Assembly: GCA_034766995.1 (NCBI GenBank)
Contig: CM068313.1
Span: forward strand, 36,603,496-36,667,495
Direction of reading: 5' to 3'
DNA length: 64,000 nucleotides
Source of the DNA: Acanthacorydalis orientalis
Lineage: Eukaryota; Arthropoda; Insecta; Megaloptera; Corydalidae
In this document: in pieces, positions 1 to 11,028 of the stretch
Layout of the letters: the number at the start of each line of letters is the position of its first letter
How positions within the stretch are numbered: the first letter of the stretch is position 1
Program-made: the position numbers and the translations under genes
The notes under the pieces: generated by a model
The model's input: only the letters and a program-made list of their open reading frames with translations
Told to the model about the DNA's origin: nothing
The model's database searches: none

Positions 1-54
1 CGATTCAAATATTTTTTCGTTAACTAATTAGAACAGATGTACAACACACACATA

Positions 55-96
55 TGTATATATATATATGAATATATATATATATATATACATATA

Positions 97-135
<39 letters not shown>
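55..135. repeat. (TA)n microsatellite, interrupted
   Basis: Alternating TA broken by short interruptions near 70, 92 and 98. It is the first of the many TA tracts in the window. Confidence 0.95.
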
Positions 136-136
<1 letters not shown>

Positions 137-138
<2 letters not shown>

Positions 139-904
139 TTAATGCTCTTCTTTCTTTCTAGTTCTATCAATTTCACTATCGATGATGATAAATTATTTGT
201 AATTATATTGTAAGTGAAAAAGATTCATGTCTATTAGTAGACTTGTCTTATGTGCATAAATTAGTATTATATGTAAATTGATTCTATAATGTAAAAATAT
301 AGTGTTTCATTTATCTTTGCGTTATATAAGAGAATAGATATATCTAATACTAATTTATACATATTTAAAATAGAAAAATCAATGAAAGAACTTGTATCTT
401 CTGTTGTTACAAAATAATTAGAATATAATTAATTTGTTGCCATCGATAAGAAAATTAGACAGAAATAGATAAAAATACCGATGATTAAGAGCAATCAGAA
501 TATATAAATAGATTCTCATCAAGTCAGTAGTTTTGTTGTGTATCTTTTCTAATTACAAAACGCAAAATTACTTAAAACACCCGATATACTCGTAATTAAT
601 CCGTACATCCTGAATCTACTCTATTACACAACGATAACTAATAAATATGTTAACTATTTAGTGATACTATCTAAAGAGGTATAAAGACGCATGTATGTAA
701 TGATTAGGTAATTCACATATATTTTAAATATACTTTCTGATAACAGAAAATACATTTCAAATATAATTTTATTTTCAGTTGTAAAATTATTTACTTTTAA
801 TATTTTGAAACCTATAACTTTTTTGTTTATGTAGATTATGCTATTTTCTTTAACAAATATATGTATGTGTGAATATATATATATATACACATTTCTATAT
901 AAAC
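137..904. other. AT-rich spacer with no recognised feature
   Basis: Both strands carry only short frames rich in Ile, Tyr, Lys and Asn, as expected by chance in such AT-rich DNA. No terminal repeats, tRNA-like folds or transposase similarity were seen. Confidence 0.6.
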
Positions 905-1036
905 AAAATCAAAATTATCGATAAAAAATTGAATGACCAACTTATTTATTTATGAGGTCCAGGTTTCTATGATACCCAAATATGTTTATCTCATATATAA
1001 AATAACACGTTGCAATTTGTCTGCGACAATGATTAT

Positions 1037-1070
<34 letters not shown>

Positions 1071-1217
1071 CTAACAAATATATATATATATAACACGTTG
1101 CAATATATTTGCGAGAATGATTATATACACATAAATGAGTTTTAAAAACAAAGGTTACATGACATGCTTATAATTTACATTTGGGCGAATGCAGCAACAG
1201 GAGGTGAAGCTCCCTAG
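905..1217 (+). mobile_element. Helitron-like dispersed repeat, copy a
   Basis: The copy runs from a segment like AAAATCAAAATTAT to a terminus reading GAAGCTCCCTAG followed by T. The same order of blocks (TTATTTATGA, AAATATGTTTATCT, ACACGTTGCAAT, AATGATTATA, then the GAAGC-CCCTAG end) recurs in reverse at 18984-19384 and 54578-54812, and the CTAG-end part recurs at 32761-32858. Helitrons end in CTRR and insert between A and T, which fits CTAG^T here, but I see no clear terminal hairpin in this copy. It has no coding capacity. A (TA)n tract (1040-1092) has grown inside it. Confidence 0.6.
1040..1092. repeat. (TA)n tract inside repeat copy a
   Basis: Two TA runs separated by a short ACTAACAAA segment. 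They sit just after the AATGATTATA block of the Helitron-like repeat; copy b has a TA tract close to the related block. Confidence 0.9.
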
Positions 1218-1337
1218 TATATATGTATATATATATATATATATAATACATACAGAATATATATACATACAGAATATATTGTTGAGAAAAATTTACAAAT
1301 GTTTCACATTAATCATATATATACATATATACATATA

Positions 1338-1908
1338 TTAAGTTAATTGAAAAATAATTTCGGTTTATGACATTCAAATTTATATACATTTTTCTCTTTT
1401 TTGATTTTCCTAGCTACTTTAAGTGATCTAGAACTGTAAGATTACTGATGGATAACTTTTGTGCAAGCTCTCGAATTGTTGTGCGTGGTTCTGATTCAAC
1501 TAACGAATTCAGTTAGTCGTTATGAACTGAAGAAGGACACCCGCGACCTTCTTCATCTTCCAAACTCTTGTCCCCAGCACGAAATTTTTAAAACCATCAT
1601 TGCACCGTATGTTCCCAAAACAGTACACACACCAAAAGTATCGTTTATTTTATGAGCAGTTACTGCTACTTTACCATCCGTTTTGAACTTGTAAAAAAAA
1701 TACTCTTATTTGGCTCTTTCCCATCTTTACTTCAATAGCACAATTTGAAGCAAAATTAATAATAAAACCAAAGCCGTTGTTACCAAAATACAGACCGAAA
1801 AATGCACTTTAAAAGGATATTAACGTAAACACGATGAAATGACACTCTCATAGAAAAAAATTAAGGTAAGAATTTATAAAACAAAAACCGCAATTATTTT
1901 CCTACCAA

Positions 1909-1913
<5 letters not shown>
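1338..1913 (-). mobile_element. Short mariner (MITE-like), copy 1
   Basis: A 576-bp element bounded by imperfect inverted termini and flanked by TA on both sides (1336-1337 and 1914-1915), the target duplication of Tc1/mariner elements. The family consensus end is TTAGGTTGGTAGAAAAAT; the left end here is degraded and the right end well preserved. Read on the minus strand, the interior is a degraded version of the N-terminal helix-turn-helix part of a mariner transposase, followed directly by the other terminus, so the DDD catalytic domain is absent. The termini resemble those of cecropia-type mariners such as Hsmar1/MADE1. The frame is broken, so it codes for nothing functional. Confidence 0.9.

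Positions 1914-1947
<34 letters not shown>
1913..1947. repeat. (TA)n microsatellite abutting a mariner end
   Basis: An uninterrupted TA run starts at the right target site of mariner copy 1 and ends in ACAC. Confidence 0.95.
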
Positions 1948-1949
<2 letters not shown>

Positions 1950-1952
<3 letters not shown>

Positions 1953-2560
1953 GCTTGTGAGTGTTCTTTTGTTTTTCATATAAATATAATTTACAAACTG
2001 TACATTAACTGTTTATTTTGAACTGTGCTATCAATAATTTGCTATCAATAATCATTGTGCTATCAGTAATCGGTAATTTGCAAGTATAAACATTTTTAAT
2101 TTTATTACTAAAATTGTAATTAAAATGGTTATAAATTCTGTGTTTACTAGAATAATATAAAATAACAAATATGTTTGCAAACGTAAAATGAAGAAAACTC
2201 ACCTTACATTAACATACTCCACTCATGTTTAATGGTGTTTAAGTTCAATCGGCAGTATTTGTTTAGAAGTTCACAAAAATTGTCTCTATAGCTTCACTTT
2301 GCACAAACACACATAATAAGACAATTCGTGTTGAAGTCTACACATAGTTTGATCACAACTAGTTTACTTAGAGAATGTTAATAATTTTATATACATTATG
2401 ATTATACAATAACATTACACAGGAACGTAACTTGGATTGCACTGAATTGAATGAAAAATATTAAAAACAGTCCACATGTCGATACAGTTATTGTATTTAC
2501 GTAACTAGAATAAAACCGATGTTTTTGTTGCCTCCAAATGCTTAATATTCATGTATATAT
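1950..2560. other. AT-rich spacer with no recognised feature
   Basis: Contains a locally repeated phrase around 2030-2075 (GCTATCAATAATTTGCTATCAATAAT-type doubling) but no gene, tRNA or terminal repeat that I can support. Confidence 0.55.
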
Positions 2561-2561
2561 T

Positions 2562-2568
2562 CATACAT

Positions 2569-2639
<71 letters not shown>

Positions 2640-2671
2640 TATATATATATACATTTATATAGATAGATATG

Positions 2672-2728
<57 letters not shown>
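2562..2728. repeat. Long compound (TA)n/(TAGA)/(CATA) microsatellite
   Basis: About 165 bp of TA with TAGATAGATA and ACATA interruptions near 2630-2690. Its translations are Tyr-Ile runs and are not genes. Confidence 0.97.
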
Positions 2729-2733
<5 letters not shown>

Positions 2734-3251
2734 TTTTATACATTTTATTATAAATTAGAACGAAATTGATATGTTGCGAATTTATATTAATTTTACTTAA
2801 CATTTTATATTGTTTTTAATAGTGTGGAATACCACTAGTTGAAATATTTTTTTGTTCTTTTTTATTCTCAAATGTATAAACAATACTTCTAAGATCTGAA
2901 TCCGATTTAAAAAACTGTTTCAGAAATCAAAAAAAAATAAAAACAGAAATCAAGGCAATTAGTATGTGCATAATATTTAAGTCTGTTTTTTTCAAATAAA
3001 ATGTGCTTATATAATATCAGACCATTGGAATCACTTCAAAGAATATACCATACAAAATTGTAGAACTTGTAGTTAAAAGACTAGCAATACACGTGGGTCG
3101 TCTGATAAGTTTGTTAAATTTTAATGATGTGACATCACCATTCATTTAGTAACGTCACGGCTATCAAGTGTCACTTTTCAATCTAGCATAGGAGAAATTT
3201 CAACCAGGAACGACGCGGTGTTCACATTCTACAATGTTTTAGGCGACCATT

Positions 3252-3355
3252 GTCGAGTTTAATGTTTCAAAGTCGGTTTAAACTAGATTTAAAGTTGGTT
3301 TAAACTTGGTTTAATGTCTTAAACTCGTTTTAACTCTGTTTAAACTTGGGTTAAT
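3252..3355. repeat. GGTTTAAAC-type degenerate minisatellite
   Basis: Imperfect units around TTGGTTTAAACTT recur about six to seven times with spacing of roughly 12-17 bases. The tract lies inside the mariner, between the 5' terminal region and the surviving catalytic part. Confidence 0.75.
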
Positions 3356-3389
3356 GAAGCATTTACCGCAATAAATGGAAAAAAACGAA

Positions 3390-3830
3390 CAGGCTTTTTT
3401 GCGTCGATTTGTCTCCGTGGATGAAACATGGATCTACCACACCTGAGTTGAAGCTGCTGTCAAAGCAGCAGACAACGACTAAGGGTAAAACGATAGTAGG
3501 AGCCTATTATTCAACATTGTTCGACCGTTCGACAGAAGAGCTGAAACAAAAACGGCCAAAATTGGCGCACAAAAAAGTGCTCTTTTACCAAGACAATTTT
3601 ACCATCCCACAAATGGCAAACGACGCAATGGCAAAATTGCACAACTTACGCTTCGAATTGATTCCTCATCCACCCTATTCTCCGGACTAGGCCCCGTGTG
3701 ACTTCTTTCTCTTCCCAAATTTGAAAATTGGGCTCAGTGGGAAGAAATTCTCGTCGAATGAGGATGCCATCACCGCCATCAATGCTTATTTTGCAGACTC
3801 AATGGACCAAGTGTATAGCCCCGAATGAAA
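3390..3830 (+). pseudogene. Mariner transposase, C-terminal catalytic part, broken
   Basis: Similarity begins with the residues EQAFLRRFVSVDETWIY, where DETW holds the first catalytic Asp. A frameshift follows in the TPE region, then about 40 residues normally present before GKTI are deleted. The frame at 3409-3690 carries LFYQDN, holding the second catalytic Asp, and PHPPYSPD. A TAG stop replaces the Leu codon after SPD (about 3688-3690), and beyond it APCDFFLFPNLK carries the third Asp of the DD34D triad. The tail to about 3828 still reads like the mariner C terminus. The stop, the frameshift and the deletions make it inactive. Confidence 0.92.
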
Positions 3831-4317
3831 ACTATGCTGAGAATTAAAATCGATTTTTTTTTTAAACAAAAACGCTATTTAACTTGTTTTTTTTTTACTA
3901 TATTTATCAAGCGACCCTCCTGTCTGAATTTGAGTTTGAACATCTTATTATTTATTTCATAATGTTAAACTGTTTGTAAAAGAAAGAATTACCTCAACCG
4001 ATTTATAATTTTCACATGATAATATTTCAAAAAGTGTATTAACAAAATAGTTTTTCTTACCTAAATAAAACAAACATCTATTCAACAATAATAGCTATTA
4101 AGACGCACACTACTTAAGAATATACAAAGATGAATTTATCAGCTAGAACAATTTTAACTATCATTGAAAAAAAGATGAAATAAGAAATTACACATTTTTT
4201 ATTATGTGTTAACATTCCTTGTTTAAATATATACTTTACTTTGAAATGCACTTTTCCGTACTTGAATATTAAAACAATCAAATCAATCAGTTTTTTTTAT
4301 ATTAAAACGTATACAAC

Positions 4318-4319
4318 AT

Positions 4320-4375
<56 letters not shown>
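4318..4375. repeat. (CA)n(TA)n microsatellite
   Basis: A short CACACA run passes into about 45 bp of TA. Confidence 0.95.
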
Positions 4376-4380
<5 letters not shown>

Positions 4381-4559
4381 TTGATCATTTTAAAACCGCT
4401 ATAGTCGTACCCCGTATTGATATATTTTTCCAAATGTAAAATATATATTTTTCATTCCCAATGGAAATCAGTCTAAAGAATTTTATTATCCAGTGAAACA
4501 AAACGTACTGAAGTGTACGAGTACCTCGACTGCACATGTACATTTCATATTATGGTAAT

Positions 4560-5345
4560 ATTAAAGACGCGATGTGTTCTTTGTGTTCCGTATTTTCGTT
4601 TTTATTGAACGTCGCTGCAAACTTCGCAGCACAACAATATCGTTTCCTTTGGTTATATGTAGTTTATGCGTTCATTTTGTTTTAAATTCAGCGTTATTTC
4701 CCTTTGTTAAAAGTATTATCCAATAAATTTGATGTGCCACTAAACAATTTAACAGCATCTTAACTATTCGTCTACTTCATCGCTTCATTTATCTTTGTCA
4801 TGCTGTTTGGCCATCGAACTTTCGCTGCAATATAATTCCCCCGACATGAATTTGATAGCTTCTTTATAAATACTTAAACAGCGCGTGCATTTGACATATT
4901 TACACGGCGCACGGAAGCTCCGCCGAAGGATGTTGTTTTAGGCAATGAAGTGTGATTTTATAGTGAATTAACATTTTACGTGTACAGATCCGTCTAGTAC
5001 AGAAGAGAGCATCTACAATGATCGCCCCCGGCGTCTATTTGAAACATTCAATAAACATTTCAGGGCTGTTGATTCGAATCGAGCTATAACAAAATGTTTT
5101 ATGTTTGTTGGCTTTTGTCATTGTGCTGCTGTTCGTTACGCACACGTTTACAAAACACTGCAATATTATTTGGTATCATCGCGCCCGTAGCTATTTGCAT
5201 ATGTATTTTTTCCTGTGTACGAGATTTGTTCCACGATATAATATGAATGAGTTACGGCGTTTTCTTTATATGTTTTTATCGTGTGTTGACCCTTCATGAA
5301 TTTGTGATGTATGTGACTTTGAACTATAATCTTTCTGCTTTTGAT
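4560..5345. other. GC-richer island 1, candidate regulatory DNA
   Basis: Visibly richer in G+C and poorer in simple repeat than its surroundings. It holds the shared island element at 4933-4966, an octamer-like ATTTGCAT at about 5193 and forkhead-like ATAAACA and GTTTACAAA strings near 5050 and 5148. A 64-codon frame at 5105-5299 resembles nothing I know and is taken as chance. Regulatory function is inference only. Confidence 0.35.
4933..4966 (+). promoter_or_regulatory. Shared island element, copy 1
   Basis: Reads TTGTTTTAGGCAATGAAG then TGTGATTTTATAGT. Against the copy at 40241 there are about four mismatches in 32 bases, while the sequence on either side is unrelated. Its role is unknown. 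The AAGTG core resembles NK-class homeodomain sites, but that is only a resemblance. Confidence 0.5.
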
Positions 5346-5474
5346 CACATAAAGATTGATGTCAATATTTATCCTTTTAGATGATATATGTGTACACAGA
5401 AAGATTACATACCTACATTGTACATTCTAATACATATACATGTGTGTATATATATAAAAATAAGCCACATACAC

Positions 5475-5475
<1 letters not shown>

Positions 5476-5511
<36 letters not shown>
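5476..5511. repeat. (TA)n microsatellite
   Basis: An uninterrupted TA run followed by TGCGTGCATA. Confidence 0.95.
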
Positions 5512-5514
<3 letters not shown>

Positions 5515-6079
5515 TGCATATTATTACATAAATATGTAATTGGAAATATATTCAGTTCGTACACACTGCACATTATTACATGAAATAGATAATACATCAA
5601 AATAATTTTAATCTCCATCGATAATACACTCTTAAATGTAAATGTCCAGTGGTGTCATTTTACACGTACTTAATGTAAATTGAGAAAAAAATATGAAAAA
5701 ATACACCACGCTTAATTACGCTCTATTCAATAAATACAAAGGAACTCATCAATCATTTTTATATATAAATATTATAACCGAAAATTCAGAGACACGCAAT
5801 TTGAACGGATTTCAATCCGTTGCATTAATTTTGTTGAATGTGTCAGCTTTTATACGCTCCCTTTTATGGAAACTGTCATACGATTAAATTTGTTTATTGA
5901 TATTGGAGCAAATAATGAAAAATCGTAGTATCTCGGCAAATGAAACTGTTACTGGTTCACGAATATGTTTAGAGAATGTAATAAAAGAAACAATAAATGT
6001 TCTTGACATATGAATGACAATAATAAATTATAATTTTTATAGGTTATAAATTCACATTCACTTACATGCGCATGCATAG

Positions 6080-6112
<33 letters not shown>
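6080..6112. repeat. (TA)n microsatellite
   Basis: A TA run of about 32 bp after CATGCATAGT. Confidence 0.95.
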
Positions 6113-6113
<1 letters not shown>

Positions 6114-6747
6114 CTTCACTATTATAAATACAAGCATATATTAGTAAAAGATGAATTTTCATCAACGAATATGTTTCATAAGTAAACAGATTCTTAAACA
6201 AAGTGCTGCGTTTTAATAAAAAAAACGGATAAATTTATTTTATTAAATATAAAAAAGTATTAATTTTGCTATTACATCACCATAAAGCTTATAACTAACT
6301 TTTAATGTACTAAATAATTTAAAAATTTCGAAACACGCTTTGAAATATATACTAATATATTATTCTTATCAAATATTATTGATTCAAACAAAGTGCTTTT
6401 TTATAATATCATATTGTCTACAAAACATATTTTTTCGTTTAATTATTTAGATTATATTATAGACAATTAAACTCTGATTCATAATTCACGTTTTTTTCGA
6501 TTTAATAAAGAATGGAAATATTTAAAGAAGTTTGATATAAAATTCAAATTCAAAGTACACTTTCAGAAAGATTACTACTTTTATTGTGCTACACTAATAA
6601 TTTGTATAAGAAATATCAGTTGAACAAATTGAGTAAAAATTTCGAGGAATGCATTAGAAATTTTGGGAAAGGGAGAGAGTAAATATTTCAAATTGAAAAT
6701 ATTAAAAGACATCTTTGTTTAACATTACAATATAAATTTTGAAATTA

Positions 6748-6749
<2 letters not shown>

Positions 6750-6809
<60 letters not shown>

Positions 6810-6818
6810 ATATATATA
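6750..6818. repeat. (TA)n(TG)n microsatellite
   Basis: About 50 bp of TA, then a TGTGTGTG run and TA again. Confidence 0.95.
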
Positions 6819-6910
6819 CACGCATACATAAATCAATCTAAAGTATTTACAATGACATAAATATACAAATTTTCATTTCTAAATCACATCTAAACTACAA
6901 TTGTTACCAC

Positions 6911-7330
6911 ATGCATACTTTTGGCACTGTGGTTAAATTCACTATCAATGGGGAATTGGCTGAAAATTCTGAAGTATCGCAAGGCCTAAAACAAGGTGAT
7001 AATCTGGCTCCAATGCTCTTCAACTTATCACTTGAACATGTAGTGCGGACTATCCTAGGAAACGTGAACTCCACTATATTCAACAAAGTACAACAAATAA
7101 CGGGATATACCGATGACCTAAACATCATGAGATCTATACTTGCTATTAAAGAAGTATTTGGACTCGTTGAGACTGCTACAGCAGACATTGGTCTTAGAAT
7201 AAATGAGAATAAAAGCAAACTAATGCTGCAAAGTAGAAGATAGAGGAGAAGATTATGTGAAAACGTCACCATCGATGAATACAATTTCGATGCTGTAAAT
7301 AATTTCAGATACTTTGGCTCAAACATCACA
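6911..7330 (+). pseudogene. Reverse transcriptase fragment
   Basis: Starts near HTFGTVVKFTINGEL and contains GLKQGDNLAPMLFNL, matching the conserved GLRQGDxLxxLLFNL block, then ITGYTDDLNIM, the equivalent of the YADD catalytic motif with Ala changed to Thr. NENKSKLM follows, matching the usual NxxKTxxM block. The first frame ends at a TAG at about 7241, and a continuation like NFRYFGSNIT is readable to about 7330. The enzyme copied RNA into DNA during retrotransposition; this remnant lacks the fingers region and has in-frame stops. Confidence 0.9.
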
Positions 7331-7469
7331 AGTGAAAATTAGGAATCTCAAGAAGTTCAAAAATATGAATAGCAGCAGTAAATAAACATATTTCGCGCTT
7401 TTGCCCAGAATGAAATCCAAAAATGTGTATAGGTAGATCAAAATCCGCCTATATAAGACCCTCATTCAT

Positions 7470-7905
7470 ACTATCATATCTTATGGAGGTGAAGCGTAGA
7501 TCATGTCAACTAAGACTACAAAAATGTTGAACACCGTCGAAAGAAGAATGTTAAGAAGGATATTTGGGCCAGTAAACGATGGAGGTATATGGAGAATAGG
7601 CTACAACTTCGAATTATATAAAGTCTATAAGGAACCAAAACTACCAGTCTTTATAAAAATACACCGATTGCGATGGGCAGATCAACCTGAGCGGATGCCG
7701 GACTCAAGAGTATCAAAAAAGGCCTTAGATAGACAATCAGGTGGGAGAAGATCTGTGGGTAAACCAAAGCTCAGATGAATAAACAATGTAAAGAAGGATG
7801 CAGTGGAACTGTTGAAAGACTGCCAGACAGAGGGATGCCTGGAGGTAGAAAATTGAAGAGCTCAATGCTCGATTTTGGCTATAGCGCCATCGAAAAAGAA
7901 GAACA
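7470..7905 (+). pseudogene. LINE ORF2 C-terminal region
   Basis: An open stretch at 7503-7778 reads LNTVERRMLRRIFGPV, then RWADQPERMPDSR and GGRRSVGKPKLR. This order (LR.IFGP, then RWxGHxxRM, then GxRxxGRPxxRW) is the hallmark of the region after RT in insect LINEs. A stop follows GKPKLR at about 7776, and further out-of-frame similarity reaches about 7900. Not functional. Confidence 0.88.
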
Positions 7906-8030
7906 AGGTTAAATTCACTTTCATAAATGAATTTTCACTCCAACAACCATAAAAAAAATCTGATTTGAATATTCAATTCTTCATTATTTATCATTTTGAC
8001 TATTTTTTCATAAAAAGAAACGTTTGAAAT
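7906..8030 (+). repeat. Dispersed repeat R, copy 1
   Basis: Begins GGTTAAATTCACTTTCA and continues with TTTTCACTCCA-A-A-CATAAAAAAA and a TTATTTATCATTTT block. The same succession occurs at 34855-35045 and, inverted, at 41450-41640. No coding capacity. The family is not recognised. Confidence 0.55.
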
Positions 8031-8415
8031 TTTTCTCTCCCTTAATGATTTTGAGAAAATGGGATTAAACATAGAAATACGCATAAATAATAATCAAAAT
8101 GTTCAATAATCAATTATTAAAGATTTTGATCAGAAAAAATATGTGGTATACGAGGAGCGACGATTCGTTTATAAAACTATACTTATCGATTGAGAATCGA
8201 CAAGGGGACAAATTATTGATTCTACTGTATTTATCAGTATTTTATCTTTTATTGACTATCCTTTTGATTAGACAAGAAAAAATATATAAATCTCGCAGTA
8301 AAAATTAATACAAATCAATAAGATATTCTAATGTTAAGTGAAGACCATTCATTATTAAATAATTATAAAACAACAATTGCATTATTCGAAAAAAAAAAAA
8401 ATTTATATACAACAC

Positions 8416-8418
<3 letters not shown>

Positions 8419-8469
<51 letters not shown>

Positions 8470-8483
8470 CACATATATGTATG
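8419..8483. repeat. (TA)n microsatellite with CATA tail
   Basis: About 45 bp of TA followed by CATACACATATATGTATG. Confidence 0.95.
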
Positions 8484-8639
8484 TAATAAGATTTGTATCG
8501 CATTGTACGAATCGCCACAACGACAAAATGAAATAAAATACGAAACACATAACTCCTCAGAACGAATGTTAACTTCTGATTGAATGTCCTAATACAATAA
8601 AAGTCAAATGAAGGCAGTAATTGATGAAGAAAAAGTGTC

Positions 8640-8885
8640 AATAAAATTATGATTCACGCATGTTCCGACCCGCGCGACCCCTTGAAACGATGCTGAGTGA
8701 ACCCGCACATAAGTGATGTAACATAGTACAATGGCTACAGACAATGATTGATGCATCTGTATCGTCCGACGCGCACTGCAAATGTACGCGGAATTGCCAA
8801 TCATCAGTATTAATGCGTGCCGGTTATACTGTACATAAAATATATATGTACGATATAATCCAGGGCCTGGATCGACTATTAAAAT
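8640..8885. other. GC-richer island 2
   Basis: Contains TGATTGATGCATCTG near 8744, and TAAGTG with ATAGTAC 14 bases later near 8712-8731, a weak match to the shared island element. No open frame of interest. Confidence 0.3.
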
Positions 8886-8918
8886 AAACTACACTAGCGA
8901 TCATATTTTCATTAATTA

Positions 8919-8929
8919 CACACACACAG

Positions 8930-8978
<49 letters not shown>
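8919..8978. repeat. (CA)n and (TA)n microsatellite
   Basis: A short CACACACA run, then about 45 bp of TA. Confidence 0.95.
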
Positions 8979-8981
<3 letters not shown>

Positions 8982-9439
8982 TCCCATCAGGAGGCGGTCA
9001 TTTAATTACAGTGTTCTGTACGAAACTAGAGTACCACTGACTAGACTAACTACATTACTAATAACCTGGATTGTTGACTAATATGCCATGAGTCTTTTGC
9101 ATCTAATATGTGAAAGATCTGATTTAAAAATCTATTATCTCAATTATACTGCTTCGATATTTATAATACTTTAAAATTGCTCTAAAACAATTGATTACTT
9201 CGGTTAATTTAATTCAAAAGAAGAGTGTATTTTTTTAAAAAAACTTCAATTAATAAAACATACATTTAATAGTAACCGCTTGACATACGGACTGATTGAA
9301 ATTCGATATGACCAAAGATTATTATTTATTTTTCAGCTGAACATGTGTGTAAGCTTAACAAAGAAAACAATATTTATATACATTGCTAGATATTAAATTC
9401 AATACTAATAACCAAAATTAATAAAGAATAATTAAATAA

Positions 9440-9885
9440 CAAATTAAATAATAATTCAGTAGGCCTGTAGAGTATGAAACTTCTCGAAACATTCTGGTAA
9501 ATGTAGAGGTGTTTGATATTTTTTATACTGTCAAGTCGTTTCGCTTCTTATATTATTTTTTTGAGTACACGTGACATCTCTTTGCAGGATGTTGCTTTTT
9601 ACCAGTGGAAGATATATGTTCAGGAAAATGTGTCCTCACTCGAATAGCCCATTTGGCTTTCACTGTCACTTTCGTACAAATTCAAAACAGACATGTTGCA
9701 GGCTTCGTTTCTATGATTCACACTTTAACACTGAATATAGATAATTATTTCTTTCTAATATTTGCTTCGTAGCTGCACTAAAGCGAATTAAATCTGTTCA
9801 GAGACTTCAATGTTTACAATGGCATAAGAAACACATGACGTATCAGAGATGTCTTTGTATGCCGAGGGGTTAATCATCTATATAT
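9440..9885. other. GC-richer island 3
   Basis: A mixed-composition stretch without microsatellites, open frames of note or repeat matches elsewhere in the window. Function unknown. Confidence 0.25.
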
Positions 9886-10582
9886 TTGTTATAAAATCAA
9901 AACATAGAAGACAAGTATATTGAGTGTTTATATATAGTACAAGTACATTGAGTTCTATAATTAGTATTTGAATTTTAAGTGATATTTAGTGACAATAAAG
10001 TCGCATAAAGACAAAATTTACAGAAATATTAAAATAAAAAAAATTTAAGCATAAATTTAATATTAACTAAATACAAGTAAAAAATATTCAAATACAATGT
10101 TTGTTATAAAGTGTTTCCTTCAATTATTTATCTGATAATAATATATATCTGAAAAGTATCATTTTTTGCTTTCATTGAAAATTAAGAAATAATTTTTAAT
10201 TTAACGAGGGCTCACTCATAATCAAGTACCTATTTCATAATATTCATATGAAGATAACTTTCTTAATTGCTCTAAGACATTGGATAAAATACCTTATAAT
10301 TTAATTATGAATAAGCTGTGAAACGGTTATATTAATCCTTAAAATAATTTAAAAAATTAAAAATACCTTAAGAATAGAAATAAAAGTGTACAAATATAAA
10401 ATATACTGTTAATTGAAATTTAAACGCTGTAAGAGAACTATTACGAAGCAGTGAACCTTTTATATTCATTATAGTAATTAACAATCTTCAAGGTAAAATT
10501 AATTCAAATATTCGTCTTTTTATCAATGACGGTGTTATTTATAAAAAAATATGTTAAGGTTTGATATAAAATACGACTAAAA
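9886..10582. other. AT-rich spacer with no recognised feature
   Basis: A short phrase near 10008 (AAGACAAAATTTACAGAAAT) resembles one near 35040, possibly an extension of repeat R. Otherwise nothing was seen. Confidence 0.5.
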
Positions 10583-10590
10583 TTATATAC

Positions 10591-11020
10591 CAGGGATGGG
10601 CAACTTCTTCGATAATTAGAGCCACATATAATAATTTTCATACATTTTTGAATGATCAAGAGCCGCAGAGAATATTATTTTAAAATTGTATTTATAAATA
10701 ATAAAAAATACAACTATATAGTAGTCCTATTCGCTATAGCAGAATATGTTTAATATCAACTCGTTGAAGACTTTGTGATTGAGTGTTCATTTTTTCACTT
10801 AGTAGTTTAAACACAGTTAAGCAGTTTGGACACATAATGCATTTGGATGATTGAAAAGATAATGTGAATTATCCGTTTATATATAAAATATTCTAATATT
10901 GGTACATACTATACTACAATAGATTATTAATATAAAAATGTAGGAAAAATGGCGATGAAACCCAAATTGTTTCGGGAGCTGCACAGGGTAGCTTAGGGAG
11001 CCGCAGTTTTGCCACCGTTG
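10591..11020. mobile_element. hAT-type MITE with perfect target duplication
   Basis: A 430-bp element starting CAGGGATGGGCAACTT and ending GCCACCGTTG, so the ends are inverted CARxGRTGGC-like termini typical of non-autonomous hAT elements. Subterminal GAGCC-C-C phrases occur at both ends (GAGCCACAT at left, GGAGCCGCAGTTTT at right). It is flanked by the identical octamer TTATATAC at 10583-10590 and 11021-11028, matching the 8-bp duplication hAT transposases make. The interior is AT-rich and non-coding, so it depended on a transposase supplied elsewhere. Confidence 0.93.
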
Positions 11021-11028
11021 TTATATAC

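Larger units (their letters stand above)
3090..3921 (+). mobile_element. Mariner element with internal replacement
   Basis: The left end, starting after TA at 3088-3089, contains GGGTCGTCTGATAAGT. The right end on the opposite strand contains GGGTCGCTTGATAAAT, so the two are imperfect inverted termini of mariner type. The interior keeps the catalytic half of a mariner transposase (about 3390-3830). The region that should code for the N-terminal half is mostly missing, and a minisatellite of GGTTTAAAC-like units occupies 3252-3355. A full mariner is about 1.3 kb, so this 0.83-kb copy has lost a third or more. The exact right boundary is uncertain by a few bases. Confidence 0.85.
5346..6745. 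other. AT-rich spacer, only microsatellites recognised
   Basis: Holds TA tracts at 5476-5511 and 6080-6112. Frames of about 60 codons here are chance or microsatellite-derived. No transposon ends or RNA genes were seen. Confidence 0.55.
6890..7905 (+). mobile_element. 5'-truncated non-LTR retrotransposon (LINE)
   Basis: Two blocks of translated similarity in order match the reverse transcriptase and C-terminal tail of insect endonuclease/reverse-transcriptase LINEs. The first (6911-7330) holds the RT core and the second (7470-7905) the basic C-terminal region. The endonuclease domain and the N-terminal half of RT are missing, which is typical of 5' truncation during target-primed insertion. 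Stops and frameshifts between and inside the blocks show it is dead. The 3' boundary runs into another dispersed repeat at about 7906. Confidence 0.9.

Noticed and set aside
2551..2803. Frames of 70-80 codons made of Tyr-Ile repeats on both strands here and at most TA tracts (for example 17593-17854, 27452-27664, 63170-63478)
   Set aside because: They are translations of alternating TA, open in several frames at once, with no start context or unique sequence.
5060..5095. GATTCGAATC phrase resembling a tRNA T-loop (box B)
   Set aside because: No acceptor stem, anticodon arm or box A can be built around it.
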